Shown here: positions 1-9,278 of the stretch, one piece after another | How the letters are laid out: each line of letters begins with the position of its first letter | How positions within the stretch are numbered: the first letter of the stretch is position 1 | Origin: Arenibacter palladensis | GTDB taxonomy: Bacteria > Bacteroidota > Bacteroidia > Flavobacteriales > Flavobacteriaceae | Direction: 5' to 3' | Length of the DNA: 37,463 bases | Assembly: GCF_900129275.1 (NCBI RefSeq) | Contig: NZ_FQUX01000016.1 | Location: 1-37,463 of the forward strand | Translations under genes and position numbers: made by a program | The notes under the pieces: generated by a model | The model's input: the letters and a program-made list of their open reading frames with translations, nothing else | Database searches by the model: none | What the model was told of the DNA's origin: nothing

Positions 1-3000
1 ATCGTTGACGATCTGCTCGACGAGCCCAACGAGACGGTAGTGGTCACGCTGTCGAATCCTACCAATGCGACCTTGGGCGCGAACACCGTGCATACTTATA
101 CGATCTTGGACAATGATATTCCTGTTGTTACCATAACGGCCAATGACCCCACGGCCACGGAGGCCGGAACGACCACTGGACAGTTCACGGTGGACCTTGG
201 CACGACCAATACGACCGGAAGCGCCATAGTAGTGAACTATACTATAGCTACCGGTGGTTCCAATGCGACCAATACGACCGATTATGCCACATTAGGCGGT
301 AGTGTCTCCATAGGGAACAACCAACAGACTGGATTGATAACTGTTACCCCAGTGGATGATGCAATTGCCGAAGGTTCCGAGACGGTTATACTGACCTTGG
401 CGGCTGGCACGGGCTATGCTGTTGCCGGCTCCCCTAACAATACAGCCACGGTGACCATTACTGATAACGATACTGCGGGTGTTTCCATTGACGACGTTTC
501 GGTCAATGAAGGCGATGGCACGGCAACCTTTACTGTAACCTTGAACGGGGCTGTTTTTCTTGGAACTATAGTATCGTATTCCACAGCCAATAATACAGCA
601 TTGGCAGGAAGTGATTATGATGCTGAATCAGGTACTGTGGCATTTTTGGGATTAAATGGAGAAACAAGAACAATTACAATAGATATTTCTGAGGATATCC
701 TTGTTGAAGGCACTGAAACCTTTTTTGTAAACCTGACCAATGCAACTGGTTTCGCACAACTTGGTAAGACACAAGGAATAGGGACTATTTTGGATAATGA
801 CAGCTATATTGCAACAATAACGGCAACAGACGCTGATGCCGCGGAAAGTCCATTGGAGGCGGGTACTTTTACCGTAGGCTTAAACACTACAAACCTTACG
901 GGCAGTCCTATGGTAATCAATTATACTGTAGGTGGTACTGCTGTCTCCGGTTCCGATTTTATGGCCCTTGCTGGTTCTGTCTCCATAGGGAATGGACAAG
1001 AGAGTGCTACTATAACTATGAACCCTATAAATGATTCAGAGGTAGAAGCCGGATTGGAGACAGTAATCGTAAGCCTGGCAAGTGGTACTGGATATATTGT
1101 TGGTGCACCAAACAACGCCACTGTAAATATAGCTAGTGAAGATGTCGCTGGAATCTCCATAGATGATGTATTGGTTAATGAAAATGATGCAACCGCAACC
1201 TTTACGGTTACCTTAAATGCCAATGTTCCGTCAGGAGCCTCAGTAGACTATTCCACTGCCAATAATACGGCTACTGCAGGAACAGATTACGTTGCTGAAA
1301 CAGGTACTCTTAATTTCTTGGGCTTGAACAATGAAACACAAACAATTGTAATCGATATTTTGGAGGATACCGTAGCGGAAGGAACGGAAAGCTTTTTTGT
1401 AAACTTGTCCAATCCCAACGGTTTGATCCAAATTGATAAAGTCCAGGGTATGGGTACCATTGCCGATAACGATAATTGTATTGAAGCACCCTTAATAAAT
1501 AGTACTCCTACTATTTTTTGCCAGGCTTTTACCCAGGATTTGGATGCTTATACGGATACCGCCATACCTACTGGCTTTGAATTGATATGGAGTAGTAATA
1601 GTGATTTTTCTGTTACCGGCGCTAGGTTAAATACCAGTGTAATAGATTTTGAGGCTACGTTTTATGGATTTTTGTATAATGAGGGTACGGGCTGTGTAAG
1701 TCCACCTTTGGAAGTTACCCTTGTCCGGAATGAGCCCCCGGAAATTTTAAGTACCACCCCAGCAACGATTTGCGGAACAGGTATTGCTACAATTAGTGCC
1801 ACAGTTAGCGCTGGGGGTAGTTTGTTCTGGTACGCTTCGGAATCAAGTGTGGATTCATTGGAAGAGGGCAGTAGTTTTTCTGTCAGCGTTAATGCAACTA
1901 CTACCTATTATGTAGAGGCTTTTGCCAATGGTTGTTTCTCAGAGCGTGAAGCGGTTACAGTAACAGTCAATGATCTGGTAGATACTGGTACAACAACAGA
2001 TACTTCTGCTTGCAGTATAACCGGAGGTGGAGCTACGACTATTGATTTGGATACTACCAGATCGGGAGGAGATACTGGAGTTTGGTCCATTGTGGGGACT
2101 CCTCCAAGTAGCGTCACTATTGGTGCGGACAATATTGTGGATTTTGAAGGGGCAGTAGATGGAGATTATATCTTTAGGTTTACTACTAATACCGCTGTTT
2201 CCCCATGTGTTGATGAAAGTGTGGATGTTACCATTACCGTAACTACCTGTACCAATGATAACGATGGCGACGGTTTAATAGACAGGGATGAAACTGCTTT
2301 GGGTCTGGATCCCAATAATCGGGATACAGATGCCGATGGTATTGAAGATGGGGTAGAAGTAGGGTCCGATGTAAATAATCCTATTGACACCGATGGTGAC
2401 GGAATAATAGATGCTTTGGATTCCAATATCTTGGATTCGGACAATGACGGTATAGTGGATCAGTTGGATCCAGCGAACAATAATCCTTGTATTCCCAATA
2501 TTTCTGCAGCCTGCCAAATTGACCTCGCCCTAGAGAAAACAGTGGATAAGGAAAGTGTTTTGGTGGGTAGGGAAGTCATATTTACTGTAACACTGACCAA
2601 CCTAAGTCAGATTATGGTGACCAATATAGCAGTTAACGACCTTGTAAGCCCTGCAACCGGGTTCCAGTATGTAAGTAGTTCTGCTTCTAAAGGGTTATAT
2701 GATGCGGTGGCTGGAGTATGGCAATTGGACGAGATTTTGGCCGAAGAGGTGGTTACCTTGACCATTACCGCCGAGGTTCCTGAGGTGGGTACCTACCAGA
2801 ATATCGCAGCTATAGTGGACTCTTTCCCTGAAGATAGTAATGCCACCAATGATAGGGCATCGGCTACGGTAACAGTTACGCCTCGTTCCACTGATGAATG
2901 TGGATTCCTCTTTAATCAGATATCCCCAAATGGTGATGGAATTAACGATACGGTATATATTAATTGTATTGCCGATTATCCAAATAATACCCTGCAAGTG

Positions 3001-3162
3001 TATGATCGCTATGGCAATGAGGTATTCACGGCCAGCGGTTATGACAACACTTGGGAGGGAACTGGAAAAAATGGAGATTTGCCAAAAGGAACCTACTTTT
3101 ATATCTTGGATCTAGGTGATGGAACGGAAGTTCGAAAAGGTTGGATCCAAATCATAAGATAA
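1..3162 (+). CDS. Calx-beta repeat surface adhesin with type B T9SS sorting domain (5' partial)
   Basis: The reading frame is open to the left edge, so the N-terminus and signal peptide are missing; the GTG at 40 is only an internal codon. From the N-terminal side the visible protein has four complete Calx-beta-type repeats (about 110 residues each) in an A-B-A-B order. A repeats begin ITAND or ITATD, B repeats begin SIDDV, and each ends in a DND-like turn. A cysteine-containing Ig-like or SprB-like stretch follows. Next are thrombospondin type 3-like calcium-binding DxDxDG repeats (nt about 2260-2480), a DUF11-type repeat starting LALEKTVD, and a terminal CHU_C/gliding-motility-associated domain with the NQISPNGDGIND motif. 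That last domain is the known type B signal for secretion through the type IX system. The protein is probably a cell-surface adhesin or matrix protein. It sits 8 bp before a PorP/SprF-like gene. G+C falls sharply after about nt 550. Confidence 0.93.
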   Translation: MVDDLLDEPNETVVVTLSNPTNATLGANTVHTYTILDNDIPVVTITANDPTATEAGTTTGQFTVDLGTTNTTGSAIVVNYTIATGGSNATNTTDYATLGGSVSIGNNQQTGLITVTPVDDAIAEGSETVILTLAAGTGYAVAGSPNNTATVTITDNDTAGVSIDDVSVNEGDGTATFTVTLNGAVFLGTIVSYSTANNTALAGSDYDAESGTVAFLGLNGETRTITIDISEDILVEGTETFFVNLTNATGFAQLGKTQGIGTILDNDSYIATITATDADAAESPLEAGTFTVGLNTTNLTGSPMVINYTVGGTAVSGSDFMALAGSVSIGNGQESATITMNPINDSEVEAGLETVIVSLASGTGYIVGAPNNATVNIASEDVAGISIDDVLVNENDATATFTVTLNANVPSGASVDYSTANNTATAGTDYVAETGTLNFLGLNNETQTIVIDILEDTVAEGTESFFVNLSNPNGLIQIDKVQGMGTIADNDNCIEAPLINSTPTIFCQAFTQDLDAYTDTAIPTGFELIWSSNSDFSVTGARLNTSVIDFEATFYGFLYNEGTGCVSPPLEVTLVRNEPPEILSTTPATICGTGIATISATVSAGGSLFWYASESSVDSLEEGSSFSVSVNATTTYYVEAFANGCFSEREAVTVTVNDLVDTGTTTDTSACSITGGGATTIDLDTTRSGGDTGVWSIVGTPPSSVTIGADNIVDFEGAVDGDYIFRFTTNTAVSPCVDESVDVTITVTTCTNDNDGDGLIDRDETALGLDPNNRDTDADGIEDGVEVGSDVNNPIDTDGDGIIDALDSNILDSDNDGIVDQLDPANNNPCIPNISAACQIDLALEKTVDKESVLVGREVIFTVTLTNLSQIMVTNIAVNDLVSPATGFQYVSSSASKGLYDAVAGVWQLDEILAEEVVTLTITAEVPEVGTYQNIAAIVDSFPEDSNATNDRASATVTVTPRSTDECGFLFNQISPNGDGINDTVYINCIADYPNNTLQVYDRYGNEVFTASGYDNTWEGTGKNGDLPKGTYFYILDLGDGTEVRKGWIQIIR

Positions 3163-3170
3163 AATAGACT

Positions 3171-4163
3171 ATGAATTTTAGAATATACGGAATAGGGTAT
3201 AGAGATCTTTATTTGTTTTGTAGCTTACTGTTATTTTCTGTAACCGTACTTTTCGGGCAGAAGGAACCTCAGTATACCCAATATATGTACAATATTGGTA
3301 GCTTTAACCCGGCTTACGTGGGTACTGTCGAGACTCCGGATATTACCGGTCTGTACCGTGTGCAATGGTCCGGAATACCAGGTGCACCAAAAACATTGCG
3401 ATTTGGAGTCAATCTTCCCTTGGCCAATGAAAAAAATGGTTTGGGATTTAATGTGGTTAGCGATCAGTTGGGGCCCACTTCCCAGACTTATATAGATTTT
3501 GCCTATTCCTTTCAAGTGAAGCTAACAGAAGAAACTAAGCTCTCCTTTGGGGTAGATGCGGGAGGCTCTTTGTTGGATGTGGATTATACTAAAGGTGATT
3601 TTGAAAATCCAAATGAGCCATTGCTGAATAATGCGGATACTTTTAACAAATTTTATCCCACAGTGGGAGCCGGGATGTTTATGTATCAGGAAAATTGGTA
3701 TTTGGGACTGTCTGTGCCCAATTTTTTGACTTCCGGAATATATGCCGATGAAGTAGCCAATATTGTGGAGGATAAGGTGCAGTTTAATTTTATAGGGGGA
3801 TATGTTTTTGATTTTTCGGAGGGCCTTAAGTTTAAACCGGCTTTCTTAATGAACTATTTAAATGGTTCGCCCTTAAACCTGAATTTATCGGCAAATTTTT
3901 TAATTAGCGATGTCGTAACTTTAGGGGCATCCTATAGATTGGATAACGCATTGAGCGGTTTGGCAGGATTGCAAGTATCCAATAGTCTATTCTTTGGGTA
4001 TTCCTATGATTACAATACTAATGGGTTGGGAGAGTATAGTCAGGGCTCACATGAAGTTATATTAAAGTTCTATCTGGGTAAAGCCAGTGGAAAAGGTAAT
4101 AAGGACAGGAAAAAAGATCAAAAAGGTATGCCTAAACAAATAGACAGTCCTCGGTTTTTCTAA
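3171..4163 (+). CDS. PorP/SprF family type IX secretion outer-membrane protein
   Basis: This 330-residue protein has an N-terminal hydrophobic signal segment ending near LFGQ. The family signature follows: QYTQYMYN, then FNPAYVG, then a GIPGAPKT-like turn and repeated amphipathic strands ending in a beta-barrel-like C-terminus (SHEVILKFYLG). PorP/SprF proteins are predicted outer-membrane barrels. In Flavobacterium johnsoniae, SprF is needed for surface delivery of the type B cargo SprB. The gene starts 8 bp after the adhesin stop and ends 7 bp before the OmpA-type gene, so the three are almost certainly one operon and this protein is likely dedicated to the adhesin next door. The C-terminal tail (about 30 residues) is rich in Lys, Asp and Gly. 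Family assignment is firm; cargo specificity is inferred from context. Confidence 0.92.
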   Translation: MNFRIYGIGYRDLYLFCSLLLFSVTVLFGQKEPQYTQYMYNIGSFNPAYVGTVETPDITGLYRVQWSGIPGAPKTLRFGVNLPLANEKNGLGFNVVSDQLGPTSQTYIDFAYSFQVKLTEETKLSFGVDAGGSLLDVDYTKGDFENPNEPLLNNADTFNKFYPTVGAGMFMYQENWYLGLSVPNFLTSGIYADEVANIVEDKVQFNFIGGYVFDFSEGLKFKPAFLMNYLNGSPLNLNLSANFLISDVVTLGASYRLDNALSGLAGLQVSNSLFFGYSYDYNTNGLGEYSQGSHEVILKFYLGKASGKGNKDRKKDQKGMPKQIDSPRFF

Positions 4164-4170
4164 AACAATT

Positions 4171-6108
4171 ATGAATATGAAGTTTAATTTCGTAGCTATA
4201 TTTTTTATCATTTTGTCGTCCTTGGGTTTTGCGCAACAAAAGAAATCCAAAGGGGATATATTGTTTTTTGAATATTCCTACAATCAAGCTATTATTGAAT
4301 ATCAAAAAGAATTGAGGGAAACGAAACTCTCCAATACCCAGTATTTAAACCTGGCGGATTCCTATATGAAAATAGGGAACTACAAAAAGGCTTCGGACAT
4401 ATACGTGGATATCTTTCAGAAAGATACTACTATGTCCAAATATCACTTTAATAAAATGCTGCAATCCCTGTCCAAAACCTCGGAGCTGGAGAAAGTTAAA
4501 GCTTTTTTGGCAACAAAAGAGGACAAATTGCCAAAAGAATTGTTAGAGAATTCGAGTTTTAATTATGAGCTAATAGCTACCAATAGCAATGATGATTTGG
4601 ATTTTGAGATATTCAATATAAGTGGGAATAGTGCAAAGGCCGACTTTTCACCTACTTTTTATAAGGATAAATTGCTGTTTTCCAGTGATAGACCTGATGG
4701 CTCCAAGAACATTTATGGACCATCTGGTGAAGCTTATATTAATATTTACGAATCCAAGATGGACCTTCAGGGAAATGTTAAGGATCCAAAACCTTTTAAA
4801 GGTATTTCAGATTCTAAATTTCACAGGGCAACCCCTTACTATTCGGAGGAGTTGAACAATATTTTCTATGTTCTGTCCAATTCAGATGGCGAGAATTTAC
4901 AGTTTAGTGACACTGGTAAAAATGCTTTGTCGATAGGTATGACCACCGCACAAGGTTCCTTTAAGTTTATTTTGAGGGATCCGGATACCTCCTTTTATTA
5001 TCCATTTTACGAGGCATCTACTGGCAGATTATTTTTTGCAGCCGATTTTGGTGACGGTTATGGCGGTACGGATATCTATTTCGTTTATACCAATGATGGC
5101 GTAATAATGTCGTCCCCAACAAATTTGGGACCCAGAATCAATACTCCGGGGAATGAAATTGCCCCTTTTATTTTTGAGAACAGTTTGTATTTTTCTTCGG
5201 ATATATTTTATGGCCTTGGGGGAATGGATATCTATAAATCTACCATCCATTCAGATAATTCCTTTAGTATACCCATCAATCTTGGACCAGGTATAAATTC
5301 TTCAAAGGATGACTTTGGGTTTATTATCAAGAATAATGACACCAACGGACTGTTGGGTTATTTTTCATCCAATAGGGATGGAGGTAAAGGCGGTGACGAT
5401 ATCTATGGCTTCAACGTTAAAGAAAAACCTGGATTAAAAACCTTGGCTTTAAAGGGGAAAGTAGTTAACCTTACTTCTAATGATGGGGTCTCCAAGGCCC
5501 AGGTTAGGCTAATCGACAAAGATGGAAAGTTGATCAAAGAAATATTTGCTGACGAGAACGGTGAATACAATGTTGAAATTCCTTTTCAGAATAATATTAC
5601 CATTGAAGCTACCAAGGAGAAACATTCCATATTTTCAGTAACTTATCAGGATAACGAACTGGAAGCAATCCAAGAAAAAGCTTTCAATATGGGAATCAAG
5701 TTTTTAGACGATTTGATAGAGGAGCAAGAGGGCCAAACAGTTATAAAGTTAAAGAAATTCTATTTTGATAAGAGACAGAGCAATATTACCCCAGAAATTG
5801 CCCAAGAATTGGATAAGGTAGTGGATGTTATGACTAGATTTCCCCAATTGCAGCTTAGGGTGGAATCGCATACCGATAGTAGAGGTGGATCCAGTTCAAA
5901 TTTTGCCTTGTCCCAAAAAAGGGCGGATGCTATTAAAAAGTATCTCTTAGAGCAAGGTGTGCAGGCTGGGAGTATCCTCTATTCCATAGGTTATGGAGAG
6001 GATAAACTCTTGAATGGCTGCAAGGATGGTGTTTTTTGCTTGGATATGCTGCACAACAAGAATGAGCGATCACTTATAGTTGTCCTTAATTATAATATCT
6101 TGTATTAA
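4171..6108 (+). CDS. PorE-like protein: TPR, PD40 beta-propeller, regulatory-like and OmpA domains
   Basis: The 645-residue protein starts with a signal peptide (cleavage probably after GFA, residue about 21). TPR-like helices occupy about residues 30-130 and include NLADSYMKIGNYKKASDIY. WD40/PD40-type propeller blades cover about 145-420, with repeated LLFSSDRPDG, LFFAADFGDGYGGTDIY and YFSSNRDGGKGGDDIYGF blocks. A carboxypeptidase-regulatory-like beta domain lies at about 430-500. A C-terminal OmpA peptidoglycan-binding domain at about 525-645 carries the HTDSRG motif and the downstream SQKRA arginine. This is the domain order of PorE, a T9SS component that binds peptidoglycan. Unlike lipoprotein PorE there is no lipobox cysteine here. 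It is the third gene of the adhesin-PorP unit, so it may anchor a cargo-specific secretion or attachment complex. A structural OmpA-family protein without a T9SS role is the alternative. Confidence 0.88.
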   Translation: MNMKFNFVAIFFIILSSLGFAQQKKSKGDILFFEYSYNQAIIEYQKELRETKLSNTQYLNLADSYMKIGNYKKASDIYVDIFQKDTTMSKYHFNKMLQSLSKTSELEKVKAFLATKEDKLPKELLENSSFNYELIATNSNDDLDFEIFNISGNSAKADFSPTFYKDKLLFSSDRPDGSKNIYGPSGEAYINIYESKMDLQGNVKDPKPFKGISDSKFHRATPYYSEELNNIFYVLSNSDGENLQFSDTGKNALSIGMTTAQGSFKFILRDPDTSFYYPFYEASTGRLFFAADFGDGYGGTDIYFVYTNDGVIMSSPTNLGPRINTPGNEIAPFIFENSLYFSSDIFYGLGGMDIYKSTIHSDNSFSIPINLGPGINSSKDDFGFIIKNNDTNGLLGYFSSNRDGGKGGDDIYGFNVKEKPGLKTLALKGKVVNLTSNDGVSKAQVRLIDKDGKLIKEIFADENGEYNVEIPFQNNITIEATKEKHSIFSVTYQDNELEAIQEKAFNMGIKFLDDLIEEQEGQTVIKLKKFYFDKRQSNITPEIAQELDKVVDVMTRFPQLQLRVESHTDSRGGSSSNFALSQKRADAIKKYLLEQGVQAGSILYSIGYGEDKLLNGCKDGVFCLDMLHNKNERSLIVVLNYNILY

Positions 6109-6176
6109 GGACGTTTTATAATTATCAAAATTCTTGACCCTGGGCTTTATGACCAATAGTAGAAGGCTAAGGCAGT

Positions 6177-6389
6177 TTACCTTGATAAGTTACAAGCACT
6201 GCAGTCCTTGATTTCACCGTAATAGGTTTCCCTATATTTATGGAGAGTCCTAACGGGTATACCGAAAACCACTTCTTTTATATAGGTCACCCGGGTGTAT
6301 AAAATCCCCATTTTGGAATTATAACGCTTTTCATTCCTTGTATTTCTCTTTATCCGTATCAATTTCATTATTCTGCGCTTCTTCTTCAT
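6177..6389 (-). CDS. Small basic conserved-looking hypothetical protein
   Basis: This is a 70-residue, strongly basic protein if translation starts at the ATG at 6389. A TTG three codons upstream (6398) or an ATG seven codons downstream (6368) are alternatives. The N-terminus is Lys/Arg-rich (MKKKRRIMKLIRIKR). The middle contains FGIPVRTLHKYRETYYGEIKDC and the C-terminus has a CxxC pair (CSAC), which could hold a metal or a disulfide. The balanced codon composition and the structured Tyr/Cys-rich C-terminus suggest a real gene. It is convergent with the OmpA-type gene. I recall similar short proteins from Flavobacteriaceae but know no function. Confidence 0.55.
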   Translation of the reverse strand: MKKKRRIMKLIRIKRNTRNEKRYNSKMGILYTRVTYIKEVVFGIPVRTLHKYRETYYGEIKDCSACNLSR

Positions 6390-6507
6390 AGGTTGCAAAG
6401 ATTAAGGATTGAAATGCCAATAGCAAATTTTGGATGTTAAGTCTTTACTAAACACCTAAAAATGAACAAGGTTCCTTCGTTTAATGGCAATCGGAAACTA
6501 TTATAGC

Positions 6508-7767
6508 TTATATGAATAACATCCAACAATAATAAATGGAAAAGAGTGTGAGAAAAATAATGCCCGAATAGGTCAATATTTGAAGGTTTCTGTTGGGTCT
6601 ATCCGTTTCTGGAATTTCGTGACTCATTACGTTTTTTAAATTCATATACCCTATGATGGGTGCCATAACAAATGATACAAAGGTAGCTATGGCAACTAGG
6701 ATGCCCATATTGGCAGAAAAGGCACTTATTACGATAAAATTAATCACAGCAAGCAGCAAAACTCCTATGGCAAATCCCTTGTTTTTTATAACCTCCCTTT
6801 TTGGAAAGAGCAGGCTTAATATATCAACACTTACCCGGCTAAGTGCATCATGTGCGGTAATGCAGGTGCTGAACATGGTAGCAAATGCAGCTATCGCAAT
6901 TAAAATGTAAGCCCATGACCCAATATTGGTGGTGAACAATTGAACCAATTGGTCTGCAAAAACTACCGCGCTATTGCTTAATTCCGTGTTGGTACCATAT
7001 AGGGTGAACCAGCCAATGATCATAAAAAATATGGCCAAAATAGCTGTTGTAAAATAACCGAATTTAAATTCTTCGAGGGCTTCTTTTAGAGTGGGTTTTT
7101 GTTTTGAATTCTTAAATTTTTCAATGCTCCAGAGACTTATCCAACTAGATGCCTCCACAGCTGTTGGCATCCAACCCATTAGTCCTATTAAAAAAAGGAT
7201 TCCCACTTCATTGAAGATTGCGGGTGCTTCAAAGTTTTCTACTTCAGGAACTTTTCCGTTGGCAATTACCAAAATTGTAGTCACCAAAAGGGCCAAAAAT
7301 AAAATGGATATCACATACTTCAGTGAGATTTCCAGAAATCTATAACGTCCTACTATTAGCAAGACACAGATTAAAACAAAAAGCCCTCCTGCCACAACAC
7401 TAACCGATGTATTGTTGAGTTGAAAAAGATTAATCAGCAATCCGGAGGTAACCACATAGAGCGCGGCCAGAATAGTAAAAGTACTGAATAAGGTAATAAT
7501 GGCATAGAAGATTAAATAAGCCCTGCCACGATTAAGATAGCCTTCTATAAGTGTTTTATTGGTAGTAACGGTATATCTAACCCCAAACTCAAAAAACGGA
7601 TACTTAAAGATATTGGCCAATAATATGGGGAAAACCATAATCCATCCATATTGGGCTCCCGCCTTGGTGGAAAGCACTAAATGGGAAGTACCTATTGCAG
7701 TACTGGCAAATAGTAGGCCAGGACCAAGGTTTTTAATCAGTTTTTGTATGGAAATCCGCATTGACAT
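6508..7767 (-). CDS. Nramp-family transporter lacking canonical metal-binding motifs
   Basis: This is a 419-residue integral membrane protein with about 11 predicted hydrophobic segments and Nramp-family organisation. It opens with GPGLLFASTAIGTSHL in TM1, and the TM6 region reads GWMPTAVEASSW. Canonical Nramp (MntH) proteins carry DPGN in TM1 and MPH in TM6 for Mn2+/Fe2+ coordination. Here the TM1 unwound segment reads AIGTSH (about residues 24-29) and TM6 reads MPT (200-202), so the Asp, Asn and His ligands are absent. It belongs to the divergent Nramp-like group and its substrate cannot be assigned from sequence. It lies 23 bp downstream of the SanA-like gene on the same strand, probably in one operon. 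Confidence 0.88.
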   Translation of the reverse strand: MSMRISIQKLIKNLGPGLLFASTAIGTSHLVLSTKAGAQYGWIMVFPILLANIFKYPFFEFGVRYTVTTNKTLIEGYLNRGRAYLIFYAIITLFSTFTILAALYVVTSGLLINLFQLNNTSVSVVAGGLFVLICVLLIVGRYRFLEISLKYVISILFLALLVTTILVIANGKVPEVENFEAPAIFNEVGILFLIGLMGWMPTAVEASSWISLWSIEKFKNSKQKPTLKEALEEFKFGYFTTAILAIFFMIIGWFTLYGTNTELSNSAVVFADQLVQLFTTNIGSWAYILIAIAAFATMFSTCITAHDALSRVSVDILSLLFPKREVIKNKGFAIGVLLLAVINFIVISAFSANMGILVAIATFVSFVMAPIIGYMNLKNVMSHEIPETDRPNRNLQILTYSGIIFLTLFSIYYCWMLFI

Positions 7768-7790
7768 AGCAGGAGTAAATATAGCTAAGT

Positions 7791-8426
7791 TTACTTGATT
7801 TCAATTTTGTCCCCAAAGAATTTTGGTTGGGTATTGAGCGCTAAATCAATAAATACTTTGACACGTGCAAAATACTCCCTTATCTGCACTTTGAGACCTT
7901 GATTTAATGAGATGCCATCTGCATTATAACCAATAGCAAACAATCCTTTTTGTTCTGCTAAATAAATTGCCCTTTCATTATGGAATTTTTGGGAAATAAT
8001 AGTAACGCTGTCCAATCCGAAAATGTATTTGGCCCTAACCATGGAATCCAAAGTACGAAAACCGGCATAATCCAAATAGATTTTTTCACTCGGTATTCCT
8101 CCTTGTACAAGGTCTTTTTTGAAAACAGTTGGTTCATTGTAATATTGAGTGCTATTATCTCCACTGACCAGGACATAGTCTATTTTTCCGGCTTTATATA
8201 ATTCCAGGGTGGCTTTGATTCTATTGGTGTAATAAGGGTTGGATCCTCCTCCTACCAGTCTGTTGGAAGTGCCTAGGACAAGACCGACTTTGTTTTTAGG
8301 GACCTCCTTTAAGTTCCAATAGGTTCTGTCTTCGGTGGCATTCTCTATGATATTATCGCAGCTGGCCAAAATCAAATATAACCCTACAACTCCAAGTAGT
8401 AATAAAATGCCAATTTTCTTTTTCAT
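7791..8426 (-). CDS. sanA: SanA/YdcF-family (DUF218) envelope protein, probable lipoprotein
   Basis: The 211-residue protein has an N-terminal hydrophobic segment followed by LILASCDN, which fits a lipobox with Cys23. The DUF218 core follows: VGLVLGTSNR, YYTNRIKATLELYKAGK, VLVSGDN, EKIYLDYAGFRTLDSMVRAK and TIISQKFHNERAIYLA, all matching SanA. In E. coli, SanA affects outer-membrane barrier function and vancomycin exclusion; the biochemical activity is not settled. It is the upstream partner of the Nramp-like gene. Length is slightly shorter than E. coli SanA. Family assignment is secure; the gene symbol follows homology. Confidence 0.88.
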   Translation of the reverse strand: MKKKIGILLLLGVVGLYLILASCDNIIENATEDRTYWNLKEVPKNKVGLVLGTSNRLVGGGSNPYYTNRIKATLELYKAGKIDYVLVSGDNSTQYYNEPTVFKKDLVQGGIPSEKIYLDYAGFRTLDSMVRAKYIFGLDSVTIISQKFHNERAIYLAEQKGLFAIGYNADGISLNQGLKVQIREYFARVKVFIDLALNTQPKFFGDKIEIK

Positions 8427-8552
8427 TGCACACTAGAATAAATGATCAAGGTAAGCAATTCAATCTTTTTGAGACATGTTCATGGTTTATGTTATTCATA
8501 TGGCCTTGAAATAATCCTATGGGTAAAAGGGAAGCTATTGTAAAATACGAAT

Positions 8553-8579
8553 AAACCCCGACGTTGATGGTCGGGGTTT
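8553..8579 (-). terminator. Intrinsic terminator after the CHRD-like lipoprotein gene
   Basis: A perfect 10-bp stem (AAACCCCGAC at 8553-8562 pairing with GTCGGGGTTT at 8570-8579) encloses a 7-nt loop. It lies 27 bp downstream of the stop of the minus-strand lipoprotein gene and upstream of sanA. The plus strand also continues into a T-rich stretch, so it may work in both directions. Confidence 0.85.
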
Positions 8580-8605
8580 TATACTTTTTTCAGATTTTAT
8601 TTGGA

Positions 8606-9058
8606 TTAATTGGCATTTGAGCCAATATTGCCTTCAGTAATAACAATTTCCATGTGATCTTCATTTTGATGTATCTTAATGTGTCCATCAAATTTTAAAA
8701 GTTGTTCGTAGGTAATTGGAGTACCGTCATCCAAGGTAGTTATAATTGTGCTACTGGATTCGCAATCACAATCAATTGGTTCAAGGGTTATCGCAATTTC
8801 TCCACCAGTTGCCGCGTCGTTAAAATAAATAAAAGCCGGATGTATGTCAGTCGAAGAACCATTTATCTCCAATAAAACAGTAGTTGAGCCATCTTCATTC
8901 TTTTTAAAGGTAACTTTACCGGAAATATTCGAATTGGAAACCGAGCTTAGTGTATATAATTTAACACTTGTTGATGATTTAGAAGACGAATCGTCTTTGC
9001 TGCAACCAGAAATAATTAAGGAAATTGAGATTAAGAATAAGTAAATATATTTTTTCAT
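8606..9058 (-). CDS. CHRD-like domain lipoprotein
   Basis: The 150-residue protein has a lipoprotein signal peptide with the lipobox IISGC (Cys19), followed by a Ser/Asp-rich linker. The mature part resembles CHRD-domain lipoproteins of Bacteroidota: SGKVTFKKNEDGSTTVLLEI, then STDIHPAFIYFNDAATGGEIAITLEPID, then LDDGTPITYEQLLKFDGHIKIH and a terminal VITEGNIG block. It lacks the usual run of histidines of canonical CHRD domains, so similarity is partial. The predicted location is the outer or inner membrane, periplasm-facing. It is a single-gene transcript ending in the strong hairpin just downstream. The function of the domain in bacteria is unknown. Confidence 0.78.
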   Translation of the reverse strand: MKKYIYLFLISISLIISGCSKDDSSSKSSTSVKLYTLSSVSNSNISGKVTFKKNEDGSTTVLLEINGSSTDIHPAFIYFNDAATGGEIAITLEPIDCDCESSSTIITTLDDGTPITYEQLLKFDGHIKIHQNEDHMEIVITEGNIGSNAN

Positions 9059-9278
9059 TTTACGGAGGATTTATTAATCAAAGGTTCTAAAATAATTAGA
9101 TCAATATTCTATAAATACTTCTATCGGTATAAATAATCGATGAATTGTATAGAAATACTCGTTTAGGACTTAAAGGGGCTTATATAATGCCTTATGTCTG
9201 CTATGTTTCAACAATCATCTGTTGTGAATTTCAAAGAAGTCAGAAAATAAGCACATCGAGTAATAAATTCTGTTCGCT

